Assembly: GCA_021785795.1 (NCBI GenBank)
Contig: JAJYEK010000020.1
Coordinates: 1-46,123 of the forward strand
Reading direction: 5' to 3'
DNA length: 46,123 nucleotides
Source: Pseudomonadota bacterium
GTDB lineage: Bacteria > Pseudomonadota > Gammaproteobacteria > Acidiferrobacterales > UBA6901
Shown: positions 10,871 through 18,240 of the stretch, piece by piece
How positions within the stretch are numbered: the first letter of the stretch is position 1
Layout of the letters: the number at the start of each line of letters is the position of its first letter
The notes under the pieces: generated by a model
The model's database searches: none
What the model was told of the DNA's origin: nothing
What the model saw: only the letters and a program-made list of their open reading frames with translations
Made by a program: the position numbers and the translations under genes

Positions 10871-11294
10871 TTAAAAAAAAGCCGGCAGGAATAGGTATCC
10901 ACCGTCGAAACACGGAACAGGGCAGGCTTGCGATCTTCCGAACTGCTCGAGGCAGTCTTTCATCAGGCGTGTCGTGATTCCCCGGCCCGCGTATCCCGGG
11001 GGGGTAGCCACCGAGCTTCGCAGGCCGACCCAATCCGCGGGGTGGGCAGCGCGCCAGGTAACCCGCGAACAGCGGATGTGTGTCCGCGAACGCATCCCTG
11101 AAAAGCAGCTTGGCGATGCAGAAGCCCGCGACCGGGCGATCGGTACCGGCATACATGCAATAGTGGTCCGGGCTGGCCAAATCGGCGGCGGGGATGTAAG
11201 CGGCGCCGAGTTGCTGATCGGAGATGATCAGGACCTGCGGCGCCACGGCGGGTGTGACGCGTGCGATGGTGATGGCTTCCGGTTGTTGCAGCAT
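10871..11294 (-). pseudogene. frameshifted GNAT-family N-acetyltransferase
   Basis: Read on the minus strand from ATG 11294, the first half resembles the N-terminal part of a GNAT enzyme: EAITIARVTPAVAPQVL, then LGAAYIPAADL and RPVAGFCIAKLL. From about 11060 the similarity continues in another frame with SVATPPGYAGRGITTRLM, which contains the acetyl-CoA-binding pattern (Gly-x-Gly-Arg-Gly-Ile type). A single indel near 11050-11080 would restore one frame. The substrate cannot be told. A sequencing error is possible, but the decayed neighbours make real decay more likely. Confidence 0.5.
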
Positions 11295-11456
11295 CAGCCC
11301 GCTATATCAGCCGTTTCATCGACTGCAATCGAGCAACCACACATGGAAGCTGCCCCGACCGCGGTTATTACGTCAACCTAGAAGATGGCCGCTCCGTTAT
11401 AGGAAGCGAGCCCTGCTGGGTTCGCCATTCGCCCAACAAACCAATGAGGATTTTCC

Positions 11457-11789
11457 ATGAAGCCATCCGTCAAACTCCCTGTTATCGCGCTTGCCGTCCT
11501 GCTCGGCGGTCTGAGCGCCTCTGCCTTCGCTACCACTGCATTCGAGCGGAATCATCCCCGGCGCGATCAGGTAAACGACCGTCTGCAGACCCAGAACCGC
11601 CGGATCCACCGGGAAGTCCGGGAAGGCGAGATGGGCCACCGGCAGGCCATGCGGCTGCATCGCAGGGATCGGCGCATCCGTCGGCAAGAGCGCCGCTTTG
11701 CCCGGCATCACCACGGCACCATCAGCCGGGCCGAACAGGCACGTCTCAACCGCCGGGAAAACATCGTGAGCCATCGCATCGGCAGGTAG
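11457..11789 (+). CDS. small exported Arg/His-rich protein
   Basis: A 110-residue protein with a clear signal peptide (positively charged start, hydrophobic core PVIALAVLLGGLSASAFA, cleavage near residue 25). The mature part is rich in Arg, His, Glu and Gln, with heptad-like helices such as RLQTQNRRIHREVREGEMG and RLHRRDRRIRRQERRFA. The start is well supported by GAGGA seven bases before the ATG. I recall similar proteins with the pattern HPRR..VN.RL..QN.RIH.E...GE widely in Proteobacteria, without known function. A periplasmic helical hairpin is likely. The His and Arg content could allow metal or nucleic-acid binding, but that is only a guess. Confidence 0.8.
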   Translation: MKPSVKLPVIALAVLLGGLSASAFATTAFERNHPRRDQVNDRLQTQNRRIHREVREGEMGHRQAMRLHRRDRRIRRQERRFARHHHGTISRAEQARLNRRENIVSHRIGR

Positions 11790-11803
11790 GAAATCAGCCA
11801 AAA

Positions 11804-11830
11804 CCTTCCTGCCCTCCCCGGGCGGGAAGG
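11804..11830. terminator. hairpin downstream of the Arg/His-rich protein gene
   Basis: An 11-pair stem (CCTTCCTGCCC with GGGCGGGAAGG, one G:T pair) encloses a five-base loop. On the minus strand it is followed by TTTT; on the plus strand no T-run follows. It may terminate leftward transcription from the decayed region, and could stabilise the 3' end of the rightward mRNA. Confidence 0.4.
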
Positions 11831-12003
11831 ACCTGCCTCGCGCCCCTGGCCATGAACGCCCGGACCGCATACCGGAAAACCGGACGTCGGCTAAATCACA
11901 AGATATAGACGGAGCAGCCCAGCGACGAAGGAACCCGGTACCTTCGAAGAGTGGCCGGGCGGGGAATCCTGCTTTTGCCGCCATTTTTGTCGACAGCAAC
12001 GGC

Positions 12004-12025
12004 CTGCCCATGCCGGCATGGGCAG
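12004..12025. repeat. 22-bp perfect palindrome
   Basis: The half-site CTGCCCATGCC is followed immediately by its exact reverse complement, with no spacer. It lies where recognisable istA coding similarity ends, so it may be a junction scar, a recombination or regulator site, or a chance feature. Confidence 0.7.
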
Positions 12026-12181
12026 ATCGAGACCCTGGGCGTAAGACCGGTAGTGCGCGCAGAACTGGCTGTCCTGAAGCCCCCTAGGGTGGATGGCCTT
12101 GTACTCTTCCCACGGGAGCATGAGGGCGACACCCGTGCGGGCGAGTTCGCGGTGGATCACTGCATAATCGGGCGCGGGGCT
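12017..12181 (-). mobile_element. remnant of an IS21-family istA transposase gene
   Basis: On the minus strand the frame reads PDYAVIHREL, then GVALMLPWEEYKAIHPRG, then SQFCAHYRSYAQGLDLPM. This matches the familiar IstA stretch (PDWxxVHREL.. GVTLxLLWEEY.. HPDGY.YSxFCELYRxW) that precedes the DDE catalytic core. Everything N-terminal and the catalytic core itself (no FVDYAG) are missing, and no istB is present. Upstream it abuts the broken PAS gene; downstream it stops at a 22-bp palindrome. It is a dead scrap of an insertion sequence, evidence of past mobile DNA here. Confidence 0.6.
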
Positions 12182-12185
12182 ACTG

Positions 12186-12766
12186 TCACCGGCGCCAGGG
12201 CTGGCAAGGACAAGGGCTTGTCAAGCCGACTAATTCTTCGCGGAAAAATCGCGTCATGCGGCATAAGGCTGGGTTAGCGGCGACGATTCGACCCTCGTCA
12301 TCCAAGACGGAAAGGCCGTCTTGCATGGAACTGATCAAACTCTTGGAGAACGCAGCGGACGCTTCCATCGCTTCCGCATCCTTTCGTGTTCAGTGATGTC
12401 CATGCTCAGGAAGAAAATTCCTTCAGGAACCGGTTCAACCCTGAATTCGAATCACTGTTTCGTGCCGTCGACAAAGGTATATGCGGATTCAAGACGCTGC
12501 GGAATTCTTTGCTCCATGGTAATTCGGTGTCGGTGAAGGACCTCTGAGTTTTCGACTCCAGGGTACATTTCAGGCATCGAACGGCCGATGAGTTTCTCGC
12601 GTTGCTGGTAGCGGTGCCGGGCAGCAGCGTCGTTGACGTACAAATACGTCGATTTGAAATCCAGCAGCATGCCGCCTTCGAGCAGCCCGTCCAGCGCCTG
12701 CCGGATCGAAGCGGACCGGGCGATGTCCGTGATTGGTCGGGTAGGGTCGGTAGATGGGGTTGCCAT
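12186..12766 (-). pseudogene. PAS-domain sensory protein gene, broken by a stop and a frameshift
   Basis: Two PAS units can be read on the minus strand. The first (ATG 12766) contains YLYVNDAAARHRYQQREKLI and GRSMPEMYPGVE and runs to a TGA at 12449-12451. Past that stop the same frame continues as FEFRVEPVPEGIFFLSMDIT, a normal PAS ending, so the TGA probably replaced a Trp codon. A frameshift near 12370 then leads into EASAAFSKSLISSMQDGL and SVLDDEGRIVAANPALCR of a second PAS unit, cut off where the IS21 scrap begins. No output domain remains. A signalling protein inactivated by mutation and insertion is the simplest reading. Confidence 0.65.
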
Positions 12767-13238
12767 TTGCGACGAATGATCCAGTCTGCCGCATTGTTGT
12801 GTTGTGGTGCCGTTGCTCGTGTTTTCCCGGACAGGAAATAGCCGGATTCATCACTGGGTATCGCTCGGTTGCCGGTGATGCCGGTATGCGAACCCGCATC
12901 GGCACCACCATGCCGGGCCTGCCTGGTTGCAAAAACAAGTGATCGATGTCTATTCCGGAAGGCCGGGACACCCAATTTCGGTGACGGGAATTAGTCGCAT
13001 TCTTGCCAGCATGCGTGGTTTCAGTGAGTACACCGGCAAATTTTTTAACTCTACATTTTTTGTGTATTTATTGAAATATCCCTTAGGGACGATACCGCCA
13101 GCGCGATGGCGCCGCCATCTGATCTCTGCGGGAGAGTACTTTTTGTTTCCGCGGGTGTTCCAGACAGGACCAGAACCTCAATTTTCGGGCAGTCGGGGCT
13201 GGCGGTCAGGGAGCTCAGGCACACAAAGGAGTGGCATC
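12767..13238. other. non-coding stretch between the PAS remnant and the lipoprotein gene
   Basis: No convincing gene is seen. The stretch 13035-13085 is strongly AT-rich, unlike its surroundings, and may hold the lipoprotein promoter, although no clean -35/-10 pair could be fixed. A GATGGCG/CGCCATC inverted repeat with a one-base loop lies near 13107. The lipoprotein reading frame is open back to 12927, but that extension does not look like a protein N terminus. Confidence 0.5.
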
Positions 13239-14861
13239 ATGGACAAGCACGTCCGGCGACGCCCCATTTGGGCGGTCGTATTGATCGGAATGCTGGCCTC
13301 AGCCTGCGGCGGTTCCGGGTCTTCGTCCTCGTCCAGCTCCGCAGGGTGGGTAACGATTGCTGATAATGCCGATCTTGTGCCGGGCACAAGCCGGTTCTTC
13401 AACGGTTACAACCAGCCGTCCGTGAGCGCCTACGGGGTGGTGGTGTTTCGAGGCCGGACAGTCGGCCCGAACCCGGTCCACGGCATTTATGAGCGGCAGA
13501 TGGATTATCCGGAGCGGCTCGGTGTCGTGGCCGTCAACCGGATCACCGCAGTCCCGTCTCCCAATAATACCGGGTCAACATTCATCGAGTTTCCCTCGTT
13601 CCCACGTATCGGCGTGCACTTCAACGCCGTCGTGACCCGTGGCGAGTCCCAGCCGGTATGGAATTACACGCTGCCGGACGGTACCGCAACGCAACTGGGG
13701 ACCTCCGGCGTCTATACCAGCGCCGCCAGCGGCCTGGTAACCGGCGCAAGCCAGCTCGGCGCGGTTCCGGGAATGGAATATTTCCAGGTTCCCGGCGCCG
13801 CACCCGGAACCCGCTTCGACCAGTTTCCGGGGTCACCATCAATCACGCAGGGACACATTATTGTCTTCAAGGGCAACTATACCGACGGTGCCGGGAATGC
13901 GCAGACCGGCGTCTACTACCGTGATGTGCTGGCGGACAGCGGCCATTCGCCGGTCGAGCTGATCGCGGATTCCACGATGCCGATCCCGGGGGGAACCGCC
14001 AATTTCGGATCGACGGCGCCACCGAGCGCGGCCAATGGCGAGGCGGTGTTTCTCGGTCTCGACAACGAGGCCAGCCCGACTCAGGGCGCCATCTACCTGG
14101 CCTCCCTCACGCCGAATCCGCTGCTGCAGCCGCTTGTCTTCATCGGCGAGCAGGTTCCCGGGGAGGCGGCCGGAACCGTATTCAACCGACTGGGAGAGGC
14201 CTTGTCCTTCGATGGCCGCTACGTCGGATTCTGGGGAGCGTGGGGCACTGAAACCATGTCGGTGACGGTCCAGTGCGCGGCCGAGGGCAACAAGGCGCGG
14301 CTTGCCTACTGTGTCCAGCAAAGTCCGAATGGAGACGGAATCTACACGCAGCAGGATCCGGTGCACCAGGGCTTTTTCGTGTACGACATCCAGACCGGTC
14401 AGCTGGCAACGATCGCCAAGACCGGCTCCGAGTTCAGCGATTTCGTGTATTGGAATTTTTCCGGACGCGTCCCTGGAACCGGCAGTCCGAGCGAAGGCGA
14501 TTTCGAGGACTTCGAGCCGGCGCGCTGGCGCTACTCGTCCTTTATTGCGGTTTCCGCGCGCGTGAACGGATTCCAGGCGGCGTTCAAGGCCACGACGACC
14601 GCGGCTCCGCCCGTCAACGGCATTTATCTGGCTCAATCGTCCACGATGGTGGTAACGCCGATCCTGGACACCGCCATGTCCGGGGAAGTGCTCGATCCGG
14701 CTGCTCCGGCCGATTCGACGATCTCCGAGCTTGGACTGGAGCGCGATGGTCTGCGCGGCGGGTGGCTCGCGGTCAGCGCCAAGATGCTGGAACCGGGGGA
14801 AACGGGCGCGAGCGAATCCGAAGGTTGGGCTGGGGTGTATGCCATCAGGCTGGGGATGTAG
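13239..14861 (+). CDS. predicted lipoprotein with propeller-like repeats
   Basis: A 540-residue protein. The start at ATG 13239 is supported by AAAGGAG eight bases upstream and by a lipoprotein signal just after it: basic N terminus, hydrophobic core, LASAC at the cleavage Cys, then a GGSGSSSSSSS linker. The mature part contains at least four loose repeats. Each has a VPG-type turn, an aromatic strand such as GVVVFRGRTVG, IIVFKGNY or AVFLGLDN, and a 'G-I-Y' strand (GIYERQ, GVYYRD, GAIYLAS). This is the look of a beta-propeller and resembles uncharacterised bacterial propeller-like families. It is probably anchored in the outer membrane. The next gene, 135 bases on in the same direction, also encodes a surface protein. 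Function unknown. Confidence 0.75.
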   Translation: MDKHVRRRPIWAVVLIGMLASACGGSGSSSSSSSAGWVTIADNADLVPGTSRFFNGYNQPSVSAYGVVVFRGRTVGPNPVHGIYERQMDYPERLGVVAVNRITAVPSPNNTGSTFIEFPSFPRIGVHFNAVVTRGESQPVWNYTLPDGTATQLGTSGVYTSAASGLVTGASQLGAVPGMEYFQVPGAAPGTRFDQFPGSPSITQGHIIVFKGNYTDGAGNAQTGVYYRDVLADSGHSPVELIADSTMPIPGGTANFGSTAPPSAANGEAVFLGLDNEASPTQGAIYLASLTPNPLLQPLVFIGEQVPGEAAGTVFNRLGEALSFDGRYVGFWGAWGTETMSVTVQCAAEGNKARLAYCVQQSPNGDGIYTQQDPVHQGFFVYDIQTGQLATIAKTGSEFSDFVYWNFSGRVPGTGSPSEGDFEDFEPARWRYSSFIAVSARVNGFQAAFKATTTAAPPVNGIYLAQSSTMVVTPILDTAMSGEVLDPAAPADSTISELGLERDGLRGGWLAVSAKMLEPGETGASESEGWAGVYAIRLGM

Positions 14862-14996
14862 CGGCAGCAGAAAGACAAGACAGGGAAATTCCCAGGCTTC
14901 GACAGGAGAACGGGGGAGAAAAGGGTGGTCGGCGCCGTAGAAGCGAAATCGGGGCGCAGCCGCAAATGGATTGACAAGTAAAGGAGGCACTTCATT

Positions 14997-16979
14997 ATGG
15001 ATACGCAACTTGGCGCATGGCGCAGCGGCTGGCTGGGGCTGGCGCTGACTGCGATGATCGGTGTCAGCACGGCGTATGGCGCCACGCTCAATGTCAACAC
15101 CACGACCGATGAGACCACCGCGGGAGACAGCCTGTGTTCCCTGCGCGAGGCCGTCATGGCGGTCGATGCTGGGGCCAACAACGATTGTATCAACGCATCA
15201 TCCGATGGCTACGGCACCAATGACACGATCAACCTCCCTGCCGGCACCTATACTCTGACGATTCCGCCGGAGGCTGGCGATCCCGCCAATGGGGTCTATG
15301 GGGAGTACACCGTAGCGTGGAACCCAAGCACACTTACTTATGACGTCAGCGTCGTGCCGGATCCCGCCCATGGGGATCTCGACATTGAGAAAAGCGTCAA
15401 GATCATCGGGGCCGGGCCGGCGACGACGATCATCGACGGCGGCTGGACCCCAGCTAACAGCGTGACCGACCTCACCCAGGACCCGGGAAGCAAAACCACA
15501 GGTTTCGGTGATCGTGTGTTTCACGTGATTTCGACTTCGCCCACTGCGGTAGTCGACGTGCAGTTTCTCGGGCTCACGGTGAAAGGGGGCCATGTTGGGG
15601 ACGTTAGCCTGCCGGTTCAGGGAACGCAGAGCTGGTCGCTGCGACGTAACGGAGGCGGCATCGCGATCGGTATCGGGGCGGTGGCATACGTTCCATCAGC
15701 CAGCGGTCCTCCGACCCCGGGATCGGATACCGGCAACAATGGCGGCAAGGGCGGTCCCGGAGGGATAGGTGGCGATGAGACGGCGGAGGCGACGTACAGC
15801 TGGTTGATCGGCAACGCCCAGGTTACCGGGAACTATGCCGGCGACGGCGGCGGCATCTACAGTGCTGCGCAGATGGCAGCCGACGGGATCGTGGTGGACG
15901 GCAATCGTGCAACCAGCAATGGCGGGGCGATCTATAACGATGCCTCGATGACCCTGGTGAGCAGTACGCTGGCAAGTAATGGTGCGGAGGGCGGTGGCGG
16001 GCTGTTCGATACCGGCAGCCATACCACGGAAATGACTGCCGACACCGTGAGCGCCAACGCGGCTGTCGGCGGCGGCGGAATCAGCGCCCGTAGCGGCGTG
16101 ATTCTGGATATGACCAACGATACCGTGAGCGGCAACACCAGCAGCGACGTCGGCGCGGGCGTCTACACCAACGGCCAGGTATATCTGAGGTTCGTGACCA
16201 TCGCCTACAACACTTCGTATCAAGACGCCAACAGCGGCGGCGCAGGTATCCATACCTTTCCGTCTGGATCGCTTGCGGTCATTCTGCGGGACACGCTGCT
16301 CGCCAACAATCTGGCGGGCTCCGACGCCGCCTCCATGCGGGACGCGAACTGCGGCACCACTGGCAGCTCGCTTAACATTACCTCACAGGGCTACAACCTG
16401 GACAGCGGCAATACCTGTCTGCTGTTCGGTCCGGGCGACCTGCCGGACGCCAATGCAGATCTGGGGCCGCTTTCGCCGAATGGTGGTCCAACCCTGACGC
16501 ACGCGCTCATGGCTGGAAGCGCCGCAATCGCTGCCGGGACCCCCATCTCCGGTGTGACCACAGACCAGCGCGGGGCGCCCCGTAGTGCAACTCCTTCCAT
16601 CGGTGCATATGATGCATACGACTCTGGCGTGTCGTCTGTGAGCAGTGGTGGCGGAGGCAGCAGCTGCTTTATCGCCACCGCGGCCTACGGCAGCTACCTG
16701 GCGCCGGACGTCGTGGTGCTGCGGCAATTCCGCAATCGCTATCTGCTGACCAACACGGTCGGTCGCAAGCTGGTGGCATTCTACTACCGGACGTCGCCAC
16801 CGATCGCAGCCTACATCTGGCAGCATCCTGCTCTGCGCACGGCCACCCGCTGGGCGCTGACGCCGGTGGTCTACAGCGTCGAATACCCGCGCATCGCGGG
16901 ACTGGTCTTCGTCGGGCTAGTCGGCTTTGGCATCGGTCTTGGAAGCTTGAAGCGTCGCGCGCGGGACCGTGGTCGGTAG
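14997..16979 (+). CDS. CSLREA / beta-helix surface protein with CFI-box C-terminal domain
   Basis: A 660-residue exported protein. An excellent ribosome-binding site (AAAGGAGG) precedes the ATG. After a signal peptide (cleavage near STAYGA) comes CSLREA at residues 47-52, the short motif that names the CSLREA domain. A Gly/Ser/Asn-rich right-handed beta-helix follows, with repeated GGGIYS/GGAIYN/GGGLFD-type turns (about residues 220-440). An SGGGGSS linker then leads to [10 protein letters not shown] at 557 and a C-terminal domain ending in a hydrophobic helix and a basic tail (KRRARDRGR). This matches the C-terminal module known as the CFI-box CTERM. The layout suggests a surface-displayed or processed adhesin-like protein held by its C terminus. 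Partner and substrate are unknown. Confidence 0.85.
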   Translation: MDTQLGAWRSGWLGLALTAMIGVSTAYGATLNVNTTTDETTAGDSLCSLREAVMAVDAGANNDCINASSDGYGTNDTINLPAGTYTLTIPPEAGDPANGVYGEYTVAWNPSTLTYDVSVVPDPAHGDLDIEKSVKIIGAGPATTIIDGGWTPANSVTDLTQDPGSKTTGFGDRVFHVISTSPTAVVDVQFLGLTVKGGHVGDVSLPVQGTQSWSLRRNGGGIAIGIGAVAYVPSASGPPTPGSDTGNNGGKGGPGGIGGDETAEATYSWLIGNAQVTGNYAGDGGGIYSAAQMAADGIVVDGNRATSNGGAIYNDASMTLVSSTLASNGAEGGGGLFDTGSHTTEMTADTVSANAAVGGGGISARSGVILDMTNDTVSGNTSSDVGAGVYTNGQVYLRFVTIAYNTSYQDANSGGAGIHTFPSGSLAVILRDTLLANNLAGSDAASMRDANCGTTGSSLNITSQGYNLDSGNTCLLFGPGDLPDANADLGPLSPNGGPTLTHALMAGSAAIAAGTPISGVTTDQRGAPRSATPSIGAYDAYDSGVSSVSSGGGGSSCFIATAAYGSYLAPDVVVLRQFRNRYLLTNTVGRKLVAFYYRTSPPIAAYIWQHPALRTATRWALTPVVYSVEYPRIAGLVFVGLVGFGIGLGSLKRRARDRGR

Positions 16980-17009
16980 CTTTCCGGTTGCCGCCGAAAA
17001 GACGTGAGA

Positions 17010-17034
17010 GCGGCGCAGGGACGCGCCGCCCTTT
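17010..17034 (+). terminator. terminator-like hairpin after the CFI-box protein gene
   Basis: GCGGCGC and GCGCCGC form a seven-pair GC stem with a six-base loop, followed by CCTTT. It sits 30 bases after the stop codon of the surface protein gene. The T-run is short. Confidence 0.5.
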
Positions 17035-17656
17035 CCGCGGGTCAGGGAAAGCCCCGGGAGGATCTGAACAGGGCAGGGCGCCGGTCCGCTTGCTGCGGGC
17101 GATGAACCCCGCGACCGCGCCGACGATTGGGCGGCTGGTCGATGCCCGGGCTCCGTGCTGATTTCTGCGACCGGACCGCGGCCGGTCGGTTGCGTTGTGG
17201 GGCTCACGAAGGATCCCGGCGGCGGTCGGTTTATCCACAGAATTTGTGGAAAACTGGTCGTCCACACGGCGCAGAGCCGGAAATTTCCAGCAGGCGCTTG
17301 GATTGCCTACCGGATAGGCAGGTAGCACGGAACCGAGCGCGATGCCGCATCCGGGACCCTGCACGGTCCAGTCTGCGACGGGCCGCGCGCATGCCTGGGA
17401 TTCGGGTCGCTTCGGTGAGACCGAAACATCTTCAGCTGGGCGTCCTTGGTGCAGCCGGTGGTCGCGAAAGTGCAGGATGCTCGAACGTGGTTTTTCATGT
17501 AGAATCATAAGGGATTTACAGGGTCGTGACGGCGGTGGCATGGGCCTCGTCGGCGGCCGCGTGGCTGGTCCCGGCACCGGGCCGGCAACGGCCTGGATGG
17601 AGCCGAAGTCCGCTAACCGGGCAGCCTGAACTGCCCGTCGCCGTACCGCACCTCCG
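17035..17656. other. non-coding stretch before rimP
   Basis: About 620 bases without a convincing gene; the open frames here have no protein-like composition. It contains an inverted pair of DnaA-box-like sequences (17231-17253), a small TTCGGT/ACCGAA hairpin at 17411-17425 and a -10-like TAGAAT at 17510 without a good -35. Confidence 0.5.
17231..17253. promoter_or_regulatory. inverted pair of DnaA-box-like sites
   Basis: TTATCCACA on the plus strand matches the strict DnaA consensus TTATNCACA. Five bases later TGTGGAAAA is the reverse complement of TTTTCCACA, which fits the relaxed consensus TTWTNCACA. The two also form a TCCACA/TGTGGA inverted repeat. Whether DnaA binds here is unknown. 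Only two boxes are present, so this is not an origin by itself. Confidence 0.4.
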
Positions 17657-17685
17657 TTGTGGTTTCCTGTGAATAGGCCTATAAT
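17657..17685 (+). promoter_or_regulatory. sigma-70-type promoter of the rimP-nusA-infB operon
   Basis: TTGTGG and a perfect TATAAT are separated by 17 bases. Transcription would begin about 17692, giving a leader of about 60 bases before the rimP start. Because the tRNA-fMet gene has been moved 7.7 kb upstream, this promoter is probably the main source of the operon's mRNA. Confidence 0.75.
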
Positions 17686-17707
17686 TCCGCTGCTTTGAAG
17701 TCAGAGC

Positions 17708-17730
17708 AAGTGGGCCGCGTGCCCACTTTT
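17708..17730 (+). terminator. leader hairpin upstream of rimP, attenuator-like
   Basis: AAGTGGGC pairs with GCCCACTT around a five-base loop (CGCGT), followed by TT, giving an intrinsic-terminator-like element between the promoter and the rimP start. In E. coli, terminators lie between metY and rimP, and NusA regulates its own operon. This element could serve the same feedback role. The T-run is short, so partial read-through is expected. Confidence 0.6.
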
Positions 17731-17751
17731 GCATTTTTGGGGCGGGATTTT

Positions 17752-18207
17752 ATGCGCGGCGACACGGCTGCACTGCGGGCTTTGCTGGAACCGGTGGTCG
17801 AGTCGCTGGGGTTCGAGCTCGTGGATGTGGAGCGTTCCGGCAGCGGCGGGCACGCGTTGTTGCGGCTCTATATCGACAGCCGTGGCGGAGTAACCGTGGA
17901 CGATTGTGCCGAAGTGAGCCATCAGGTGAGTGCGATTCTCGATGTCGAGGATCCTGTTCCGGGTCAGTATACGCTTGAGGTGTCCTCGCCCGGCCTGGAC
18001 AGACCGCTGGTGAAACGCAGGGATTTCGAACGGTTTTTGGGCGAGACCATCAAGGTCCGGATGTCCAGGCCGATCGACGGGCGACGGAACTTTATCGGCC
18101 AACTGACTCGAATGGAGGGTGAATCCGTCATCCTCGAGTCCGGGGCTGACAGCTTTAGCCTGCCGCTGGATGGCATTGAAAAGGCGAGATTAGTACCGAA
18201 GTATTAG
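17752..18207 (+). CDS. rimP: ribosome maturation factor RimP
   Basis: Assembly factor for the 30S ribosomal subunit. The 151-residue protein has the N-terminal alpha/beta domain (LGFELVDVE, then LRLYIDSRGGVTVDDCAEVS), the signature YTLEVSSPGLDRPL, and the C-terminal SH3-like barrel. The frame is open from a TTG at 17695, but ATG 17752 gives the normal N terminus and is preceded by GGGGCGGG. It is the first protein gene of the nusA-infB operon, nine bases before a possible upstream nusA start. Confidence 0.96.
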   Translation: MRGDTAALRALLEPVVESLGFELVDVERSGSGGHALLRLYIDSRGGVTVDDCAEVSHQVSAILDVEDPVPGQYTLEVSSPGLDRPLVKRRDFERFLGETIKVRMSRPIDGRRNFIGQLTRMEGESVILESGADSFSLPLDGIEKARLVPKY

Positions 18208-18240
18208 AAGTATCAAATGACAGGTCCCAACGGGGGCGTT

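Noticed and set aside
12406..12975. 189-codon minus-strand frame over the PAS remnant
   Set aside because: The PAS similarity lies in a different frame; this one reads as antisense-like Arg/Ser-rich sequence.
13100..13180. Possible riboswitch upstream of the lipoprotein gene
   Set aside because: The hairpin and GGGAGAG-like bases looked suggestive, but they fit neither the glycine nor the c-di-GMP consensus.
13839..15008. 389-codon minus-strand frame over the lipoprotein gene
   Set aside because: The plus-strand gene has a signal peptide, lipobox and Shine-Dalgarno; the minus frame has none of these.
16669..17577. 302-codon minus-strand frame entering the rimP upstream interval
   Set aside because: Overlaps the CFI-box gene end; Pro/Arg/Ala-rich without protein-like pattern. 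The interval is treated as non-coding.
17600..17640. Possible attR copy of the tRNA 3' end (CCGCTAACC)
   Set aside because: The match to the tRNA end (CCGCTACCA) is only about seven bases with a gap, too short to claim an attachment site.
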